Positions 50,128 through 62,887 of a stretch of DNA of 64,000 nucleotides are shown here, piece after piece (positions within the stretch are counted from its first letter, which is position 1; each line of letters starts with the position of its first letter). The notes below the pieces were generated by a model. It was not told the origin of the DNA. It was given only the letters and a program-made list of their open reading frames with translations, and did not search any database. The position numbers and the translations under genes were made by a program. The DNA is from Chrysomallon squamiferum (lineage: Eukaryota; Mollusca; Gastropoda; Neomphalida; Peltospiridae), in assembly GCA_012295275.1 (NCBI GenBank), contig CM022668.1, positions 1,617,637 through 1,681,636 of the forward strand, in the 5' to 3' direction.

Positions 50128-50130
<3 letters not shown>
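48441..50130. other. Non-coding stretch with a possible tRNA-like remnant
   Basis: No convincing exon. AAT/GAT-rich simple sequence lies at about 49470-49530; a tRNA-like piece at 49205-49265 is listed separately. Confidence 0.5.
49205..49265 (+). mobile_element. tRNA-like SINE remnant (candidate)
   Basis: The segment aaggttcaaatatca (49246-49260) is a good B-box match (GGTTCRANNC). The segment cagctgtaagggtttacc, about 30 bases before it, is an imperfect A box. No tail is resolved. Confidence 0.28.

Positions 50131-50164
<34 letters not shown>
50128..50164. repeat. (TG)n microsatellite
   Basis: About 18 TG units. Confidence 0.95.
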
Positions 50165-50168
<4 letters not shown>

Positions 50169-51165
50169 GATAAGTAAGTTATTGAAGAAAATAAGTTCCA
50201 TCAAATTTTTTTAGAAACTACATACACTGATAGCAGGATATATTATATTTCACATGTATTCTACATGTATTCTGTCTGATATTTAATATCTTTATCTGAT
50301 AGGTTATGTCATTTAATTTAATACATTTATTACTGAACAATCTGGATAAATTATAATGGTCAGGGTTTGGACTGGGTAAGTTTAATATTTGATAATCTAA
50401 ATAATTTACATGTGTTATAACAGTGAGGTTAAATTTGGTTAAGTTTAATATATTTATTTGATATTTGACATAATTTGTTTGTTTTATAACAGTGAGTTTA
50501 AACTGAGTAAGTTTTAGAGAACTGTTGATAAGACACTGATGTTACTGTGTGCTATCTGCCAGGCTAAAGTTACATTATTTATATAAAGATGTTTAATAAT
50601 GTTATACAGATATCATACAGCAAATCAATACACACTAAGCTATACATTTTTAATTTTCTTATCAATCTAAACAGTTTTTGTATTATGTCCAACCATAATT
50701 ATAAAAAAAAAATTAAATTTAAATAGTTCTTATCTTTTGTACAACAGAGAAATATAAATTATCAAACTGATTTTACATAATAATAAAGTTAATATTAAAA
50801 ATGTGGGTGTTTGTCAACAGACAGATGTATAATATCAAATATGTATAATATCAAAGATATGTGTAAAAAAACAAAGAAATATAAAAAACTGTTTGTGATA
50901 AACTAGCTGTAAATAAGTTCAGTGAGAATTGATCCTGAAACCCACAGTGCATTAGACAAATTTCTTGATCACACATTGTTTTTGTTGTTTGAAAGGTGGT
51001 AAAACAGCAGTGTAATGTAAGTTGTTATCTCTGTTCATGTGATTCACACAGGGAATGTTACTAATTAGTTTGTGTGTGTCTCTCTACAGCAACATTTTTA
51101 CGGTTGTGTATTACATCTTTGTTTAGAAGTCAGGTCTAAGTGAGAAATATTTTCTTTTGTGAGAA
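50165..51165. other. AT-rich non-coding stretch
   Basis: A loose repeat of gttaagtttaatatttgat occurs near 50350-50470. No gene is seen. Confidence 0.5.
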
Positions 51166-51169
51166 GATG

Positions 51170-52090
51170 CCAACACTAAGACAATGAGTAATAACAGGCG
51201 AACCCAATACACTTCATGGCATATTACCAGACAAAACACTTTATGATACAGAAGTGAAGTAACATATGTAGTTATACAGAGGACTGCCACTATTTGTGAG
51301 TTCATACATTTCATTACCAGACAAAATATGTTATGATACAGAAGTGAAGTAACATATGTAGTTATACAGAGGACTGCCACTATTTGTGAGTTCATACATT
51401 TCATTACCAGACAAAATATGTTATGATACAGAAGTGAAGTAGCATATGTAGTGATAGAGAGGACTGCCACTAAAGGTGTGTGCATACTGTTTTCAGACCA
51501 AAATACATAATGATTCAGAAGTGAAGTGACATATGTACATATAGAGAGGACTGCCACTAAAGGTGTTCATACTGTTCATGTCATATTACCAGACAAAATA
51601 CATTATAATACAGAAGTGAAGTAACATATGTAGTTATACAGAGGACTGCTACTACAGGTGTTCATACATTTCATTACCAGACAAAACACATTATGATACA
51701 GAAGTAAAGTAACATATGTAGTTATATAGAGGACTGGCTCTAAAGGTGTGTTCATTCTGTTCATTCTGTTCATTATCAAACAAGTACATTATGATGCAGA
51801 AGTGAAGTAATGTAGTTATACAGAGGACTGCCAATAAAAGGTGTCTTCATACTGTTCGTGTCATATTACCAAAGAAAGATCATTATTCTACAACAGTGAC
51901 ATAACATGTAGTAATACAGAGGACCACCACTAAAGATGTTTTCATATTGCATGTCATATTACCAAAGTATAGCATGACACAAGAGTGAAGTAACTGTCAT
52001 TAAAGGTGCATTGATACTGCTCATGTTATAAACCAAACAGATAACATTATGAAGTGAAATAACACATATAGTAATACAGAGTGCTGCTCA
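51170..52090. repeat. 90-bp tandem array, about ten copies
   Basis: The unit contains ttaccagacaaaatatgtta, gatacagaagtgaagtaaca and tatacagaggactgccact. Copies at about 51222, 51312 and 51402 are nearly identical; those on either side decay. Because 90 is a multiple of three, the minus strand shows a 30-residue repeating frame, which is a by-product of the array. Confidence 0.95.
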
Positions 52091-52349
52091 TATTTTATTA
52101 TTTATTTAACATTTCCCAGCTGATTATAAAAATTGACTGTTGGAAACAGAAATTTTTGTATTTATGTGTGATAAAAATTTATGTCCTCTTGAATTATAAT
52201 CTTCTCATTTATTCATTTCGTAACAGACATTCACTAATACACAGAGATGAGATACATAATCTGTCTGATGAAAACTATTATGTACATTTTAACGTTTTAA
52301 CTGATAATCATTTCAAACTTAATTTATTTGTGTCTGTATATCTGTGTAT

Positions 52350-52357
52350 ATGTGTGT

Positions 52358-52402
<45 letters not shown>
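52350..52402. repeat. (TG)n microsatellite
   Basis: TG repeats with two TATG interruptions, then about 20 perfect units. Confidence 0.95.
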
Positions 52403-52451
52403 TATTTTATTTATTATCTCTGCTTGTTTTTTTTTGTGTTTTTATTTTTTG

Positions 52452-53415
52452 TTCTTGTTGTTGTTGTTTTATTGTTGATCTGGTTGTTGTTGTTTTATTG
52501 TTGATCTGGTTGTTGTTTTATTGTTGATCTGGTTGTTGTTGTTTTATTGTTGATCTGGTTGTTGTTGTTTTATTGTTGATCTGGTTGTTGTTGTTTTATT
52601 GTTGATCTGGTTGTTGTTGTTGTTGTTTTATTGTTGATCTGGTTGTTGTTTTATTGTTGATCTGGTTGTTGTTTTATTGTTGATCTGGTTGTTGTTGTTT
52701 TATTGTTGATCTGGTTGTTGTTTTATTGTTGATCTGGTTGTTGTTGTTTTATTGTTGATCTGGTTGTTGTTGTTTTATTGTTGATCTGGTTGTTGTTGTT
52801 TTATTGTTGATCTGGTTGTTGTTGTTTTATTGTTGATCTGGTTGTTGTTGTTTTATTGTTGATCTGGTTGTTGTTTTATTGTTGATCTGGTTGTTGTTGT
52901 TTTATTGTTGATCTGGTTGTTGTTTTTTATTGTTGATCTGGTTGTTGTTGTTTTATTGTTGATCTGGTTGTTGTTGTTTTATTGTTGATCTGGTTGTTGT
53001 TTTTATTGTTGATCTGGTTGTTGTTGTTTTATTGTTGATCTGGTTGTTGTTTTTTTATTGTTGATCTGGTTGTTGTTTTTTATTGTTGATCTGGTTGTTG
53101 TTGTTTTATTGTTGATCTGGTTGTTGTTTTATTGTTGATCTGGTTGTTGTTGTTTTATTGTTGATCTGGTTTGTTGTTTTATTGTTGATCTGGTTGTTGT
53201 TTTATTGTTGATCTGGTTGTTGTTGTTTTATTGTTGATCTGGTTGTTGTTGTTTTATTGTTGATCTGGTTGTTGTTGTTTTATTGTTGATCTGGTTGTTG
53301 TTTTTTTATTGTTGATCTGGTTGTTGTTGTTTTATTGTTGATCTGGTTGTTGTTTTATTGTTGATCTGGTTGTTGTTGTTTTATTGTTGATCTGGTTGTT
53401 GTTTTAATTGTTGAA
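52452..53415. repeat. 21/24-bp minisatellite, about 40 copies
   Basis: The unit is ttgttgttttattgttgatc + tggt, in 24-base and 21-base forms that differ by one TTG, plus a few forms with longer T runs. The tgttgatctggttgttg core is virtually invariant across almost 1 kb. Confidence 0.97.
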
Positions 53416-53640
53416 AACCAGGCTGTTTCTTTTTTATTGTTGACAGAGAGGTTCAGGAAGGAGAGGAGTGTTTGAGATTGAGGATTAATCTGTGAGCAGT
53501 GTGAGTTTTATTGAACAGTGAGTCAGGTTGTTGTTGATATTTGTTTTTGAACAACACTGTCAGATACATCTGTTTTAAACAGTTGATCATGGTTGTTGTT
53601 TTACACAGTTGATCATACACGTTGTAATACACAGTACATG
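53416..53640. other. Decayed spacer between two arrays
   Basis: It contains further single copies of a ttgttgatca-like word (about 53580-53610), apparently transitional between the 24-bp and 32-bp arrays. Confidence 0.5.
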
Positions 53641-54348
53641 ATAAAAACATTGCTCATTACACAGAGTACATCACACAGAGGTTCATATACACAGTACATC
53701 ATACACATTGTATCATATACACAGTAATCATTCACAGTGTGTCATATACACAGTACATGATAACACATTATATCATATACACAGTAGATCATTTGTTTTC
53801 ATATACAACAGTAATCATTCACACAATCTGTCATATACACAGTACATCATACACACAATGTGTCATATACACAGTACATCATACACACATTGTATCATAT
53901 ACACATTGTATCATATACACAGTACATCATTCACACATTGTGTCATATACACAGTACATCATACACACATTGTATCATATACACAGTACATCATTCACAC
54001 AATGTGTCATATACACAGTACATCATACACACATTGTATCATATACACAGTACATCATTCACACAATGTGTCATATACACAGTACATCATACACACATTG
54101 TATCATATACACAGTACATCATTCACACAATGTGTCATATACACAGTACATCATACACACATTGTATCATACACAGTACATCATACTTGCATTGTATCAT
54201 TTATACAGTACATCATACACACATTGTATCATACACAGTACATCATACACACATTGTATCATATACACAGTACATCATACACACATTGTGTCATATACAC
54301 AGTACATTATATACACAATGTGTCATATACATAGTATGTCATACACAC
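53640..54348. repeat. 32-bp minisatellite, about 20 copies
   Basis: The unit is tcatatacacagtacatcat + acacacattgta, alternating with a variant carrying tcattcacacaatgtg. Because 32 is not a multiple of three and the unit has no stop in any phase, all three plus-strand frames remain open for about 600 bases. These frames are not evidence of a protein. Confidence 0.96.
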
Positions 54349-54350
54349 AG

Positions 54351-54440
54351 ACCAATGTTTAGCTCAGTGGTTAGAGTACCAGTGATGATGAACACAGCAC
54401 AAATGAACTGTGTTTGGTTATTTCTGACCAAGTGTGATTT
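54351..54440 (+). mobile_element. tRNA-like SINE head (candidate)
   Basis: The segment gtttagctcagtggttagag (about 54357-54376) is an excellent A box/D-arm. The B box (around tgtgtttggttatttct) is poor, so this is not an intact tRNA. It abuts the end of the 32-bp array. Confidence 0.38.
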
Positions 54441-55480
54441 ATAATGTGTCTTGTTAAAGCCATTTGTCTGTTGGAAAAGATAACTTTCACCTGGCTGCTA
54501 AAAGTGGCACAAAAAGTGTACAAATATGTTTCCTCTCTCATAATCATTAACATAAAAATATAACACATAGTGTGTTTCTATAATAGTTAATAAGTTATAT
54601 ACTGATACATTAGTGAAGAAAACAGATGTTGATGACACACAGCTACAGGTAGAAGGTTTATACTGTTACCTGCTATGTGTAATGTTCTTAGAGAGAAGAA
54701 AGAGAAACTGATATCTGAAACACAGCAATTCCTTGTTACGAAAAAATGACTCAGGCTGTTTTGTACCTAGTTTGAGAAACATATGAATCTCAGGGGAAGG
54801 GCAATTTTCATTTGTAAGTGAATGCACCTTGTCCACCTCACTGATGCATTTTGCAGTTAGCATCTATTTCCCAATCCGACTGAATGTTGATTACAGTTAT
54901 AAAGACTTTTTAAACCATTTTTTTTTTTTTTTTTTTTTGTGGAGATGATATTAGATATGAAAAATGCTGTTGAAAAATATGAAGATGAAAATGAAGACAT
55001 ATAACTGTGGTTCAGTTTTTATAACAATATGTCTGTAGTTAATGAATTTTTCAGATGTTTGTTATTATGAATGTTTGTTCATGTATGTTATGAAGTTTTC
55101 TTTTTCTTTTTTTCTTCTTGTTTTGATAGTGTGTTGTGTTTGTTTACTGCAGAATATATATTTAAATATATTTAACAGATATTTTTTTTTATTTATTGAT
55201 TTATTTATTTATTCATCATGCATACACTCATTCCAATTATTTTGATAAATCTGCTGTGAGCTTTGGGTGGAATGGTAAAATGATTGATGAGTGTAGCAAG
55301 CAGAACTAATCCTGTAGCTCAGTACATCTCAGATAACTGATTTAATACTTAAACATAACCCATTTATATTGTGTATGTATGTGTGTGTTTCTTTTTATAA
55401 ATGTTTATTTATACAGTAACCATAGAAAAAAAATAAAACAGGGTAACAAGACCTCACTTCCCAGCCACAACAAACACAAA
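54441..55480. other. Non-coding stretch
   Basis: A T-run lies at about 54919-54938; otherwise unique AT-rich sequence with no exon recognised. Confidence 0.5.
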
Positions 55481-55484
55481 AAAA

Positions 55485-55610
55485 AAAACAAATATTTTTT
55501 TTTTTTTTTTAAATATAAATAAAAATATTTTATAAATAAATAAATAATAATAATAATAAAAAAAAAAAAAGAAGAAAAAAAAAAGGATACTAAATAAATA
55601 ATAATAATAA
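55485..55610. repeat. A-rich / AAT simple sequence
   Basis: Poly-T, AAAT and poly-A tracts. The Phe/Tyr-rich minus-strand frame derives from it. Confidence 0.85.
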
Positions 55611-55919
55611 TGAAAATTAATTAAAAGAAAAAAGAAAATACACACTCATGCATAACAACACATACACACACACACACATATCCACACATTAAAGCACAAG
55701 GTAACTGAGGAACATATAAATAGACAGAGTCTTGGGCTGGCTTGTTAATATCAGGATCACAAATCAAGAGTGCAAGCTGTGCTTACATCATCCATGTGTT
55801 TTTATGATGCTTCAACAAGAAAATATTCTCTGCACTAACTTTCTCATCTGGTAACTGGAAGCAGGGGGGGCTTGTCACTGGGGAAACAGCAGGAACAAAC
55901 AGCTCTGTGACCTTCACAA

Positions 55920-56215
55920 GGTAAATATTCTTAAAACAATACTTATGTAAATTATCTTGTCTAACTGAATTATTTCTGTTTTTGTAAACTATTCTTAAAA
56001 CATACTTGTTAATTATCACATACATAAATTATCTTGTTTACTGATGTTTGTCTGTTTCTTTGTTTGTAACTATTCTTAAAACAAAACTTGTAAATTATCA
56101 CATATATACATTATCTTGTTTACTAGTATTTTTTATTTCTTAAAACAATACTTCTAAATTATCACATATATAAATTATCGTTTACTGATATTTTTTTTCT
56201 TAAAACAAATCTTTT
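55920..56215. repeat. Degenerate tandem repeat, about four copies
   Basis: The phrase attcttaaaacaatacttat, followed by aaattatcacatatataaattatcttgtttactgat, recurs at about 75-100-base spacing. Confidence 0.85.
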
Positions 56216-56454
56216 ATTATATTATTTTACTGGCATTTTTAATTCTCAATTCATATCAGTTGTAATTCATACTTTGTTTTCTACGAAACATCAAATTATA
56301 TAATCCAGTATCTATCTTAATTTAAAAATATATATAGACATATAAAACACAAGTAGCTGGAAATGTTTATTATTTTTTGAAAAATATGTCAAAAAGTATT
56401 TACAGAATAATAATCCTAAATGATAATCTATATCTGACTCAAAAGTTTTAAGAA

Positions 56455-56555
56455 AACTTACAAATAAATAAAATAAAAAAAAAAAAAATAAAAAAATAAA
56501 AAAATAAAAAAAGAAATAAAAGAAAAATAAATAAAATTAAATTAAATTAATAAGA
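56455..56555. repeat. A-rich AAAT/AAAAAT tract
   Basis: About 100 bases of nearly pure A with T at 4-8-base spacing. Confidence 0.9.
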
Positions 56556-57540
56556 GATGGTCATTCTCTCCCCAAGAAATGAAATATTTTTTCAAAGTTT
56601 TTTTCAAAGCAGTGATAAAAAAAACATCAGTCCTCTGTGGTATAGCTAATTCCAGTTCCAACTCTTTTTATAAAAACCACTATATGTGCTGCAAGTAATC
56701 CTGTGTTATATAATTAGCTATGTAGAGTGAGCGTCAGGTTTCTTCTCTTGTTGTTGAAGAATCATGACTCACATTACATTCATTTATTTATCAAACACCG
56801 TAAACAACCCTAACTAGACTTCATCTTATTGTTTCTTTTTCCTTAAGATTCAAAGATAGAGAGTTAGATGTTAAGTTTCTGATAAAACTAACAAGATCTG
56901 TATCACACAAAGCCACTTTGTTTTCCTTTTACCATATATACATGTCCAGTGTGTTAGGTACTGTGTTGTGTGCACTGCATAATTGTAGACAAACAGAATT
57001 AAGTTAAGTTATGAGGTCAGCTATAAGACATATGCTTCCCATTACACCTGTCGTGTCTTATGAAGTCCTGCTACACAGGTGAATATGCAATAACTGACCT
57101 ACGTCCAGCCAAACTTGGACATGAGATCAAGCCATGGATGTTGATTTTCTGTTTATTGGACAAAACAAGGTATACTTTTAATTATATTGTTTTAAATAGT
57201 TGATTGTGTTTGTATTTATTAAAGATTTTTTTGATTATTTGCAATATAAAACTGTTTTAAATTTTTTATTAGTTTCTTATGTGGAAAAGCTTGGAATAAA
57301 TATCTTCCATATGGTTTCAAATTTACTCATTTTGAATTATTTTACATAAAGAGTTGTTTTAATTATATAACCAAAATACTAATTATAAAGGATCCTGTTA
57401 ATTAATCATATATGCAGATACATCCTCAGAATGCATGCACACTTATGTATCTGCATATAAACATAATTATACACATGCACACTCATTCAGTTACAGACAT
57501 ATATTTAGCATATTTTTACAGAATCAAAAGACAAATTATG
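56556..57540. other. Non-coding stretch
   Basis: Unique AT-rich sequence. A moderately less AT-rich part at 56640-57160 has no spliceable open frame. Confidence 0.5.
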
Positions 57541-57589
57541 TGTTTGTGTGTGTGTGTGTGTATACATATATATAGCGATAGAGAAAGAA

Positions 57590-57638
<49 letters not shown>
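57541..57638. repeat. (TG)n and (GA)n microsatellites
   Basis: (TG)n at about 57543-57562 and imperfect (GA)n at about 57583-57637. Confidence 0.94.
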
Positions 57639-57639
<1 letters not shown>

Positions 57640-57827
57640 ATTTCCTCATAAAATCTATGCTGAATGCCATGTTGTTTTTTCATGCATGCTATGATGAGCA
57701 GATAGAGAACGTAACTTTGTGTCTGTGAAAGTGTTCAAGTTATTTCTGTCAGATTTCCCTCTCATCTTTGTTTGTTGTCATTCTGCCAGTGTGGAGGTCT
57801 GAACTCACATAGTGATGTTCTTAATTA

Positions 57828-58100
57828 CACTTTTTCTTTTCACTCTATGTTCACATACATATTTCTTATTTAACTATATTCACAAACACATTTTATTTAA
57901 CTTTATGTTCATATATAAGTTTGCAATTTAATTCTATGATAATATAATTATTATTCAATTATATTTTCATATGATATTTTAAATATATGTTCATATAAGT
58001 ATTTCTTATTAATCTCTTTTTTTCATATAATTATATTCTTATTTAACTGTTTTCATACATATTTCTTATTTACTCTGTTCATGTTTGTTATCCAGCTATA
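57828..58100. repeat. Degenerate tandem repeat with TTCATATATNTTTCTTATTTAACT core
   Basis: The words gttcatataagtatttctta and ttatttaact recur about eight times at 30-40-base spacing. Confidence 0.7.
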
Positions 58101-59080
58101 ATTTTTTTTTAAAGAATGTACATATAAATGCTCACTTGCTCCTTATCTTTGAATATGGGTTGAATAATTATTATATAATTATATAATAATCATTATAAAA
58201 TTGAGTACACATAAAATTGATTAAAGTCAGTATAAACAAAATACTTAACCCATTGTAAGATTGTATGCTGAACAGCCATGTTGACAAAATAATCAGAATT
58301 TAAGCTCTAATTGTTTGAGATAATTTGTTTATATCAGGGCTTATTAATATCAGTTCAGCAGTTTTCCAGAATTAACCCCAATAACAAATTCTTTCATGTT
58401 CACACTTTCAGTCAGTGCAGTGACCTACAATAGCACATTTTTCTTAACCTACAAAAATAGTTAAAACACTGCCAAGATTCCCAAGAACCATTATATAAAC
58501 AGAGATTTTTTTGTCTGTTTTTCTTCATTTTTTTTTTTCCTTCCCAGAAACTTCAGACAGAAAACTGGTTTGTGGATCTAAACCAGGGCAGGTGTTAAAA
58601 CTGGATTAATCTTCTTACATATTTTATTTTTGTCTTGCTAAAATGATTTTAAAAACATTGATTTATGATTCAAACATTGTTTCTGAAGATTGATATTTAT
58701 TTATTTATTTTTAATTATTATTTTGCATAAAATATATTTTAATTTTGCTAGTTGTAACAGACTAGAAGTTAAATAATTTTATTTAAAAATCACTTGGACA
58801 ATTATTGAGATGCCAATATAAAACTAAACAAAGATAACTTATTTCAAGTAGTGAAAAACTAATTACGAGGTGTAACAATAAACTAAAATATTATTTATTT
58901 ATTTATTTAAGATAAATTATGTATCCGATAATTGACAAGTAGTGCTTTGAGAATAGTTTATTTATTTTCTTACGAAACAGACACAAATATAAATTAGAAT
59001 CGATACAAACAGAAAAATAAAAAATATAATCAGTCGTAAAAACAGAATGTATTTAAATTTAATAAAAAATAAGAAAACCT
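58101..59080. other. AT-rich non-coding stretch
   Basis: No recognisable feature. Confidence 0.5.
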
Positions 59081-59084
59081 CGTC

Positions 59085-59800
59085 ATTTCCACAGATATCT
59101 TCTAATAATTGTCAAAAGAAATCACCATAACGATTACGGTGCCTCGAATCGATACCTTTTCAGTTTTCTACATGAACAGCGTCAACAAAAACCTTTGTTT
59201 CTTCCGATGAGGAGATAACTCGTCTACACTAATCTGTTTCATTTCGCAACATGACTCTTTTAATTTGAAGGTTAAAAAAAGTATCGTCGGGTGCGAGGTA
59301 AAATTCGAATGGTGTCTGATTTTTTTTTTTTTAAACTCGAAATAACGGATTTATTTTAAAACTAGTACTCTCACTGGATTGAAGCAGAAGTGAATAAGCA
59401 GAACACAAATAAGGTATGCTATGTAAATAAGATTTTTAAAGAACGTTTTAATACAGACTGTGATATCGTCAGTCAATTATTGACGTTGACCCGTTTGTTG
59501 ACGACATTCCCAATCCCTGTCTCCGGTCATGACATCTACTGATCTAGTGTTCTACGCAGCTTATTATCTTAAAATATTTAATATTATTAAGTCAAAATTT
59601 GATTTTGTATAAAGAATAGAAATACTTCAGATGAAAAATAATCTGTCTTTCTCTCCCGCTGTCTTTTAACATAAAAAAAAAATACGTGGCAAAAAATCTG
59701 TAGTATTTTGAGTCACTCAAAACTATCGACGATCGTATATAATGCTACAGTGGTGATCATCATAATGGTTAATCAATGACACGCCTATTCACGCAGGCAA
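59085..59800. promoter_or_regulatory. CpG-enriched block, candidate promoter
   Basis: CpG dinucleotides are frequent here (for example cctcgtc, aacgattacgg, ctcgaatcgat, gtatcgtcgggtgcgagg, gacgttgacccg, actatcgacgatcg) but rare in the surrounding kilobases. A TATA-like word, cgtatataatg, lies at about 59734-59744. Loss of CpG by methylation everywhere else would leave such an island at an unmethylated promoter. Direction is unknown; a plus-strand gene extending past 60 kb is one option. Confidence 0.35.
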
Positions 59801-62800
59801 TAACATATTTCAGCTGTTGCTCAAATGATTAACTATCCATTTAAATTTCAACAATTAAAGCAGTATATTAACATTTAAATGCATTAGAGAAATCCAAATG
59901 ATATAAATTATAACATATTAAGGTATGTCATTTAGCAACCGATTAAAAGTTGACATTTATTTCAGTCTTCACACTTGCATGTATTAAGATACATAAACAA
60001 TGATAGATACATCATTTTAAATTAACTTACAACACACACACACACACGCCTGTGTAGGTAATAATATGGTTTCTTTTCATGTTTGAAATAGAAAGGGGTC
60101 AAGTGATAATGATATTGCTATTTTATATGACAGAGAATGTGAATTTCAGCTGTAAATAATTTCACTTTTTCTGTCATTTGAGATGAGCAGCAATTGCTAA
60201 TGTTTAGTTCATTCAGTGTGGATCTGCTGAAGGATAAGTAACAGTTACTTTTTATGTGTTAAAAATCATTTGCACTTGGCCTGTTCCATTCTTTACTAAA
60301 AACTGACCAGCCTTAAATGGTTCTTTTACATGCAAGGCTGACAAGTCAGAGATTAAGTGTACTATAAGTGGTCAGTGAAGTGAAACTTCTTTACAGTTTA
60401 GGTATCTAGATTTTGTTCATAGCCCATAAATAACTAATCTGTGTCAGTTATGAAAATATGTTAATGGGAGAAGTAAAAAATATATATTATTAGAAAACTT
60501 AAGACTTGTAAAAAAAATATTTTTTAATCCTTTAGAATTTTATTTAATTTTTTGGTGAGTAAAAAATAAATCTGCCCATATATTAATAAAAATGTTTATC
60601 CAGATAAAAAATATAATCTGGTAAAAGAATTTGTATTGAGAAACAGTTTTGTCATTCATTTGTTTGAACTTTTTTAATTAAAAGAAAATACGTAGTATTA
60701 TTATTTTAATTATAAATTTACAAAACGACAATAACAAAAAAAAATAACAATATCATGAATCATTGTGCATCAGTTGACACCTTTGTTATAGGTGCACATT
60801 GTGGCTGACAGTTGCCAATGATAACCTGTCATTAAGAAAACCATATCTCTCATCATTTGTTTAATATTTATGTCATTGTACATTAGATCACAGACAGTAC
60901 AATAACATCAGTGACCAGGTGATTACACTAGCCTGAATTTACCTTGCCTCATTCAGTGTGACTGTGTGACAGATTTATTTGAATTGGTAGTTTAAACTCA
61001 TTGAAGACCCAGGCTGTCTGTCTCTACAGTATTTCTCTTCTGCTTGGCAGTTTTCACCTCTCCATGCATAGGTGTGGGATTTATATTGTTTGCTGATGTG
61101 TACAGAGACAACTTTGATGGTCTAACCAGGTTTTTCATTATTTCCAGTGATAGTCTTTACCTGGAGTTACAAAAAGACATTTTTCTGACAAAGAGACATT
61201 TGAGTTGCAGGTAAAAAGACAGGTGATACAGATATATAAAAAGAAGAGTGTGTATATATGTTTGTGTAAGGAAACTAAAATGTTTATGTACTAATTATAT
61301 TGGTTATTTATTTTTTTATAAAAGTGGAGTGTTACTAATTATATTGGTTACATTTTTTTTTATAATAGTGGAGAAAATATAAATACTTTAAATCATTGTA
61401 AAAACACACACATGCAGATACACACAAGACAGGTTAGATAAATAGGGAGATAAATAAACACATAGTCAAGTGCATTTGATCATTTATTTGATCTGTAAAC
61501 ACACCTTACTCCAGGTTTGGAAATAAAATTCATAGCAAGCTAAAAACAGTTACAGGACAGGCATATGAACAAGTACTGGTGTTTATTTTTAATCATCTTA
61601 TTTAGTAAAGGATATGATACAGTTAATGTTTTGGCTACCAAAAGGATGTTAACTGTTTGCAACTGGAATCCGGAGTTTTGTTTCTGTCACATGGGAGATG
61701 GATAATATGTATATCTGATACCAGTCTAGTAACAGGAAAAAGCACTTTCCATTGTAAACTGTAAATTATAATAACTGCATATTGCAAGTTCAAGTTTACA
61801 GTATTTTGTTTTCTTTTTTTTAAATTTCTTTTCATTTTATTTTTGGTTTTATTTTATTATTATTTTTTAATGTTTTACACTTTACTTATTTATTATTGTT
61901 ATTAATTTTTTTAACCACACACGCACAAACATACACTCAAATATATACACCACATATAGACAATTTTAAAATAAAAATCTAAATATTAATTTGCAGATTA
62001 TATTACTTATAATCACTATTTAGATATCTAATTCAAAACTTAATTTTAATGACTGGTGGTAATATATTTATGTTTACTTTAAGATAACACACTTGACTTA
62101 AGTTGTTGTAATGATGTGTGCTTTGTATCTCATCTCTAATCTTTATTTGGCAGCAGTATAAGTGTATCAATTACTTTGTTATTGAATAATGTGTACTTTT
62201 TTCCTAAAGGTTAATTTATTCTGATTGACAAGATCAGATGGTAAATCAGAATTATGAATCTAAATATTTTGCAAGATGTAAACCATATGTTAACAAATGA
62301 TTATTTCTTCATTGAAAAAAAGAGAAGAAGGAAGAAAAGAACAATTGTGAAATCACAATTGTAAAATCACATACCTGTTATTTGAGAAATAAATAAATAT
62401 GGGAACAGGCTACAGTCATTATCAGATTATTATAATATCTGTATAATCATGATAAATATTCATCAATGTGGTGTTAGAAAATTTGATACTCTTTTGAAAT
62501 GAAAAATGGTTTTATTATTTTTTTTTCTTCACCTACCACTATGCATGTAAAAATGTTAAAAAAAAAATTCATTAAGCATCGAGTTTGTGTTCTTTCTTAT
62601 AATTTATGGAACTGGCTTCATCAGCAGACACAGTTAGTAGAGACTATATTAGCAGAACTAAATTTCATTTGAACAGTGGCCTGCAAGATTATAAAGACCT
62701 GTAAGTAATATGTATGGAAATTTATACAAAATGTATAGATTCTCGGTATACAGTTGAACAGCTGTGCTCAGAATATTGCGTTATTTATTACTTTGTGATA
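59801..62800. other. Non-coding or intronic stretch
   Basis: No firm exon. Short (CA)n at about 60032-60047. If 59.1-59.8 kb is a plus-strand promoter, this would be a first intron. Confidence 0.45.
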
Positions 62801-62810
62801 TTCCTAGCAG

Positions 62811-62887
62811 CAGCAAGCCTCAGGTGTGGAGATATCCTCACACAGAGACAACTGGTGTTGGAAAATGATTTAGAAAGCGTTTGTCAG
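62811..62887 (+). other. Exon-like segment
   Basis: It lies between acceptor ttcctagcag| and donor GTCAG|GTACAT. The open frame gives SLRCGDILTQRQLVLENDL then ESVCQ, a protein-like composition, ending in phase 0. The alternative acceptor three bases on gives 74 nt. No family is recognised. It may be an exon of a neighbouring gene or chance. Confidence 0.27.

Noticed and set aside
51123-51557. Minus-strand repeat protein of 144 codons
   Set aside because: Direct by-product of the 90-bp tandem array.
54351-54440. Functional tRNA gene
   Set aside because: The D-arm/A box is good but the T-arm/B box and acceptor pairing are not.
53708-54444. Three overlapping plus-strand frames of about 200 codons
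   Set aside because: All three come from the stop-free 32-bp minisatellite; simultaneous openness of three frames argues against coding.
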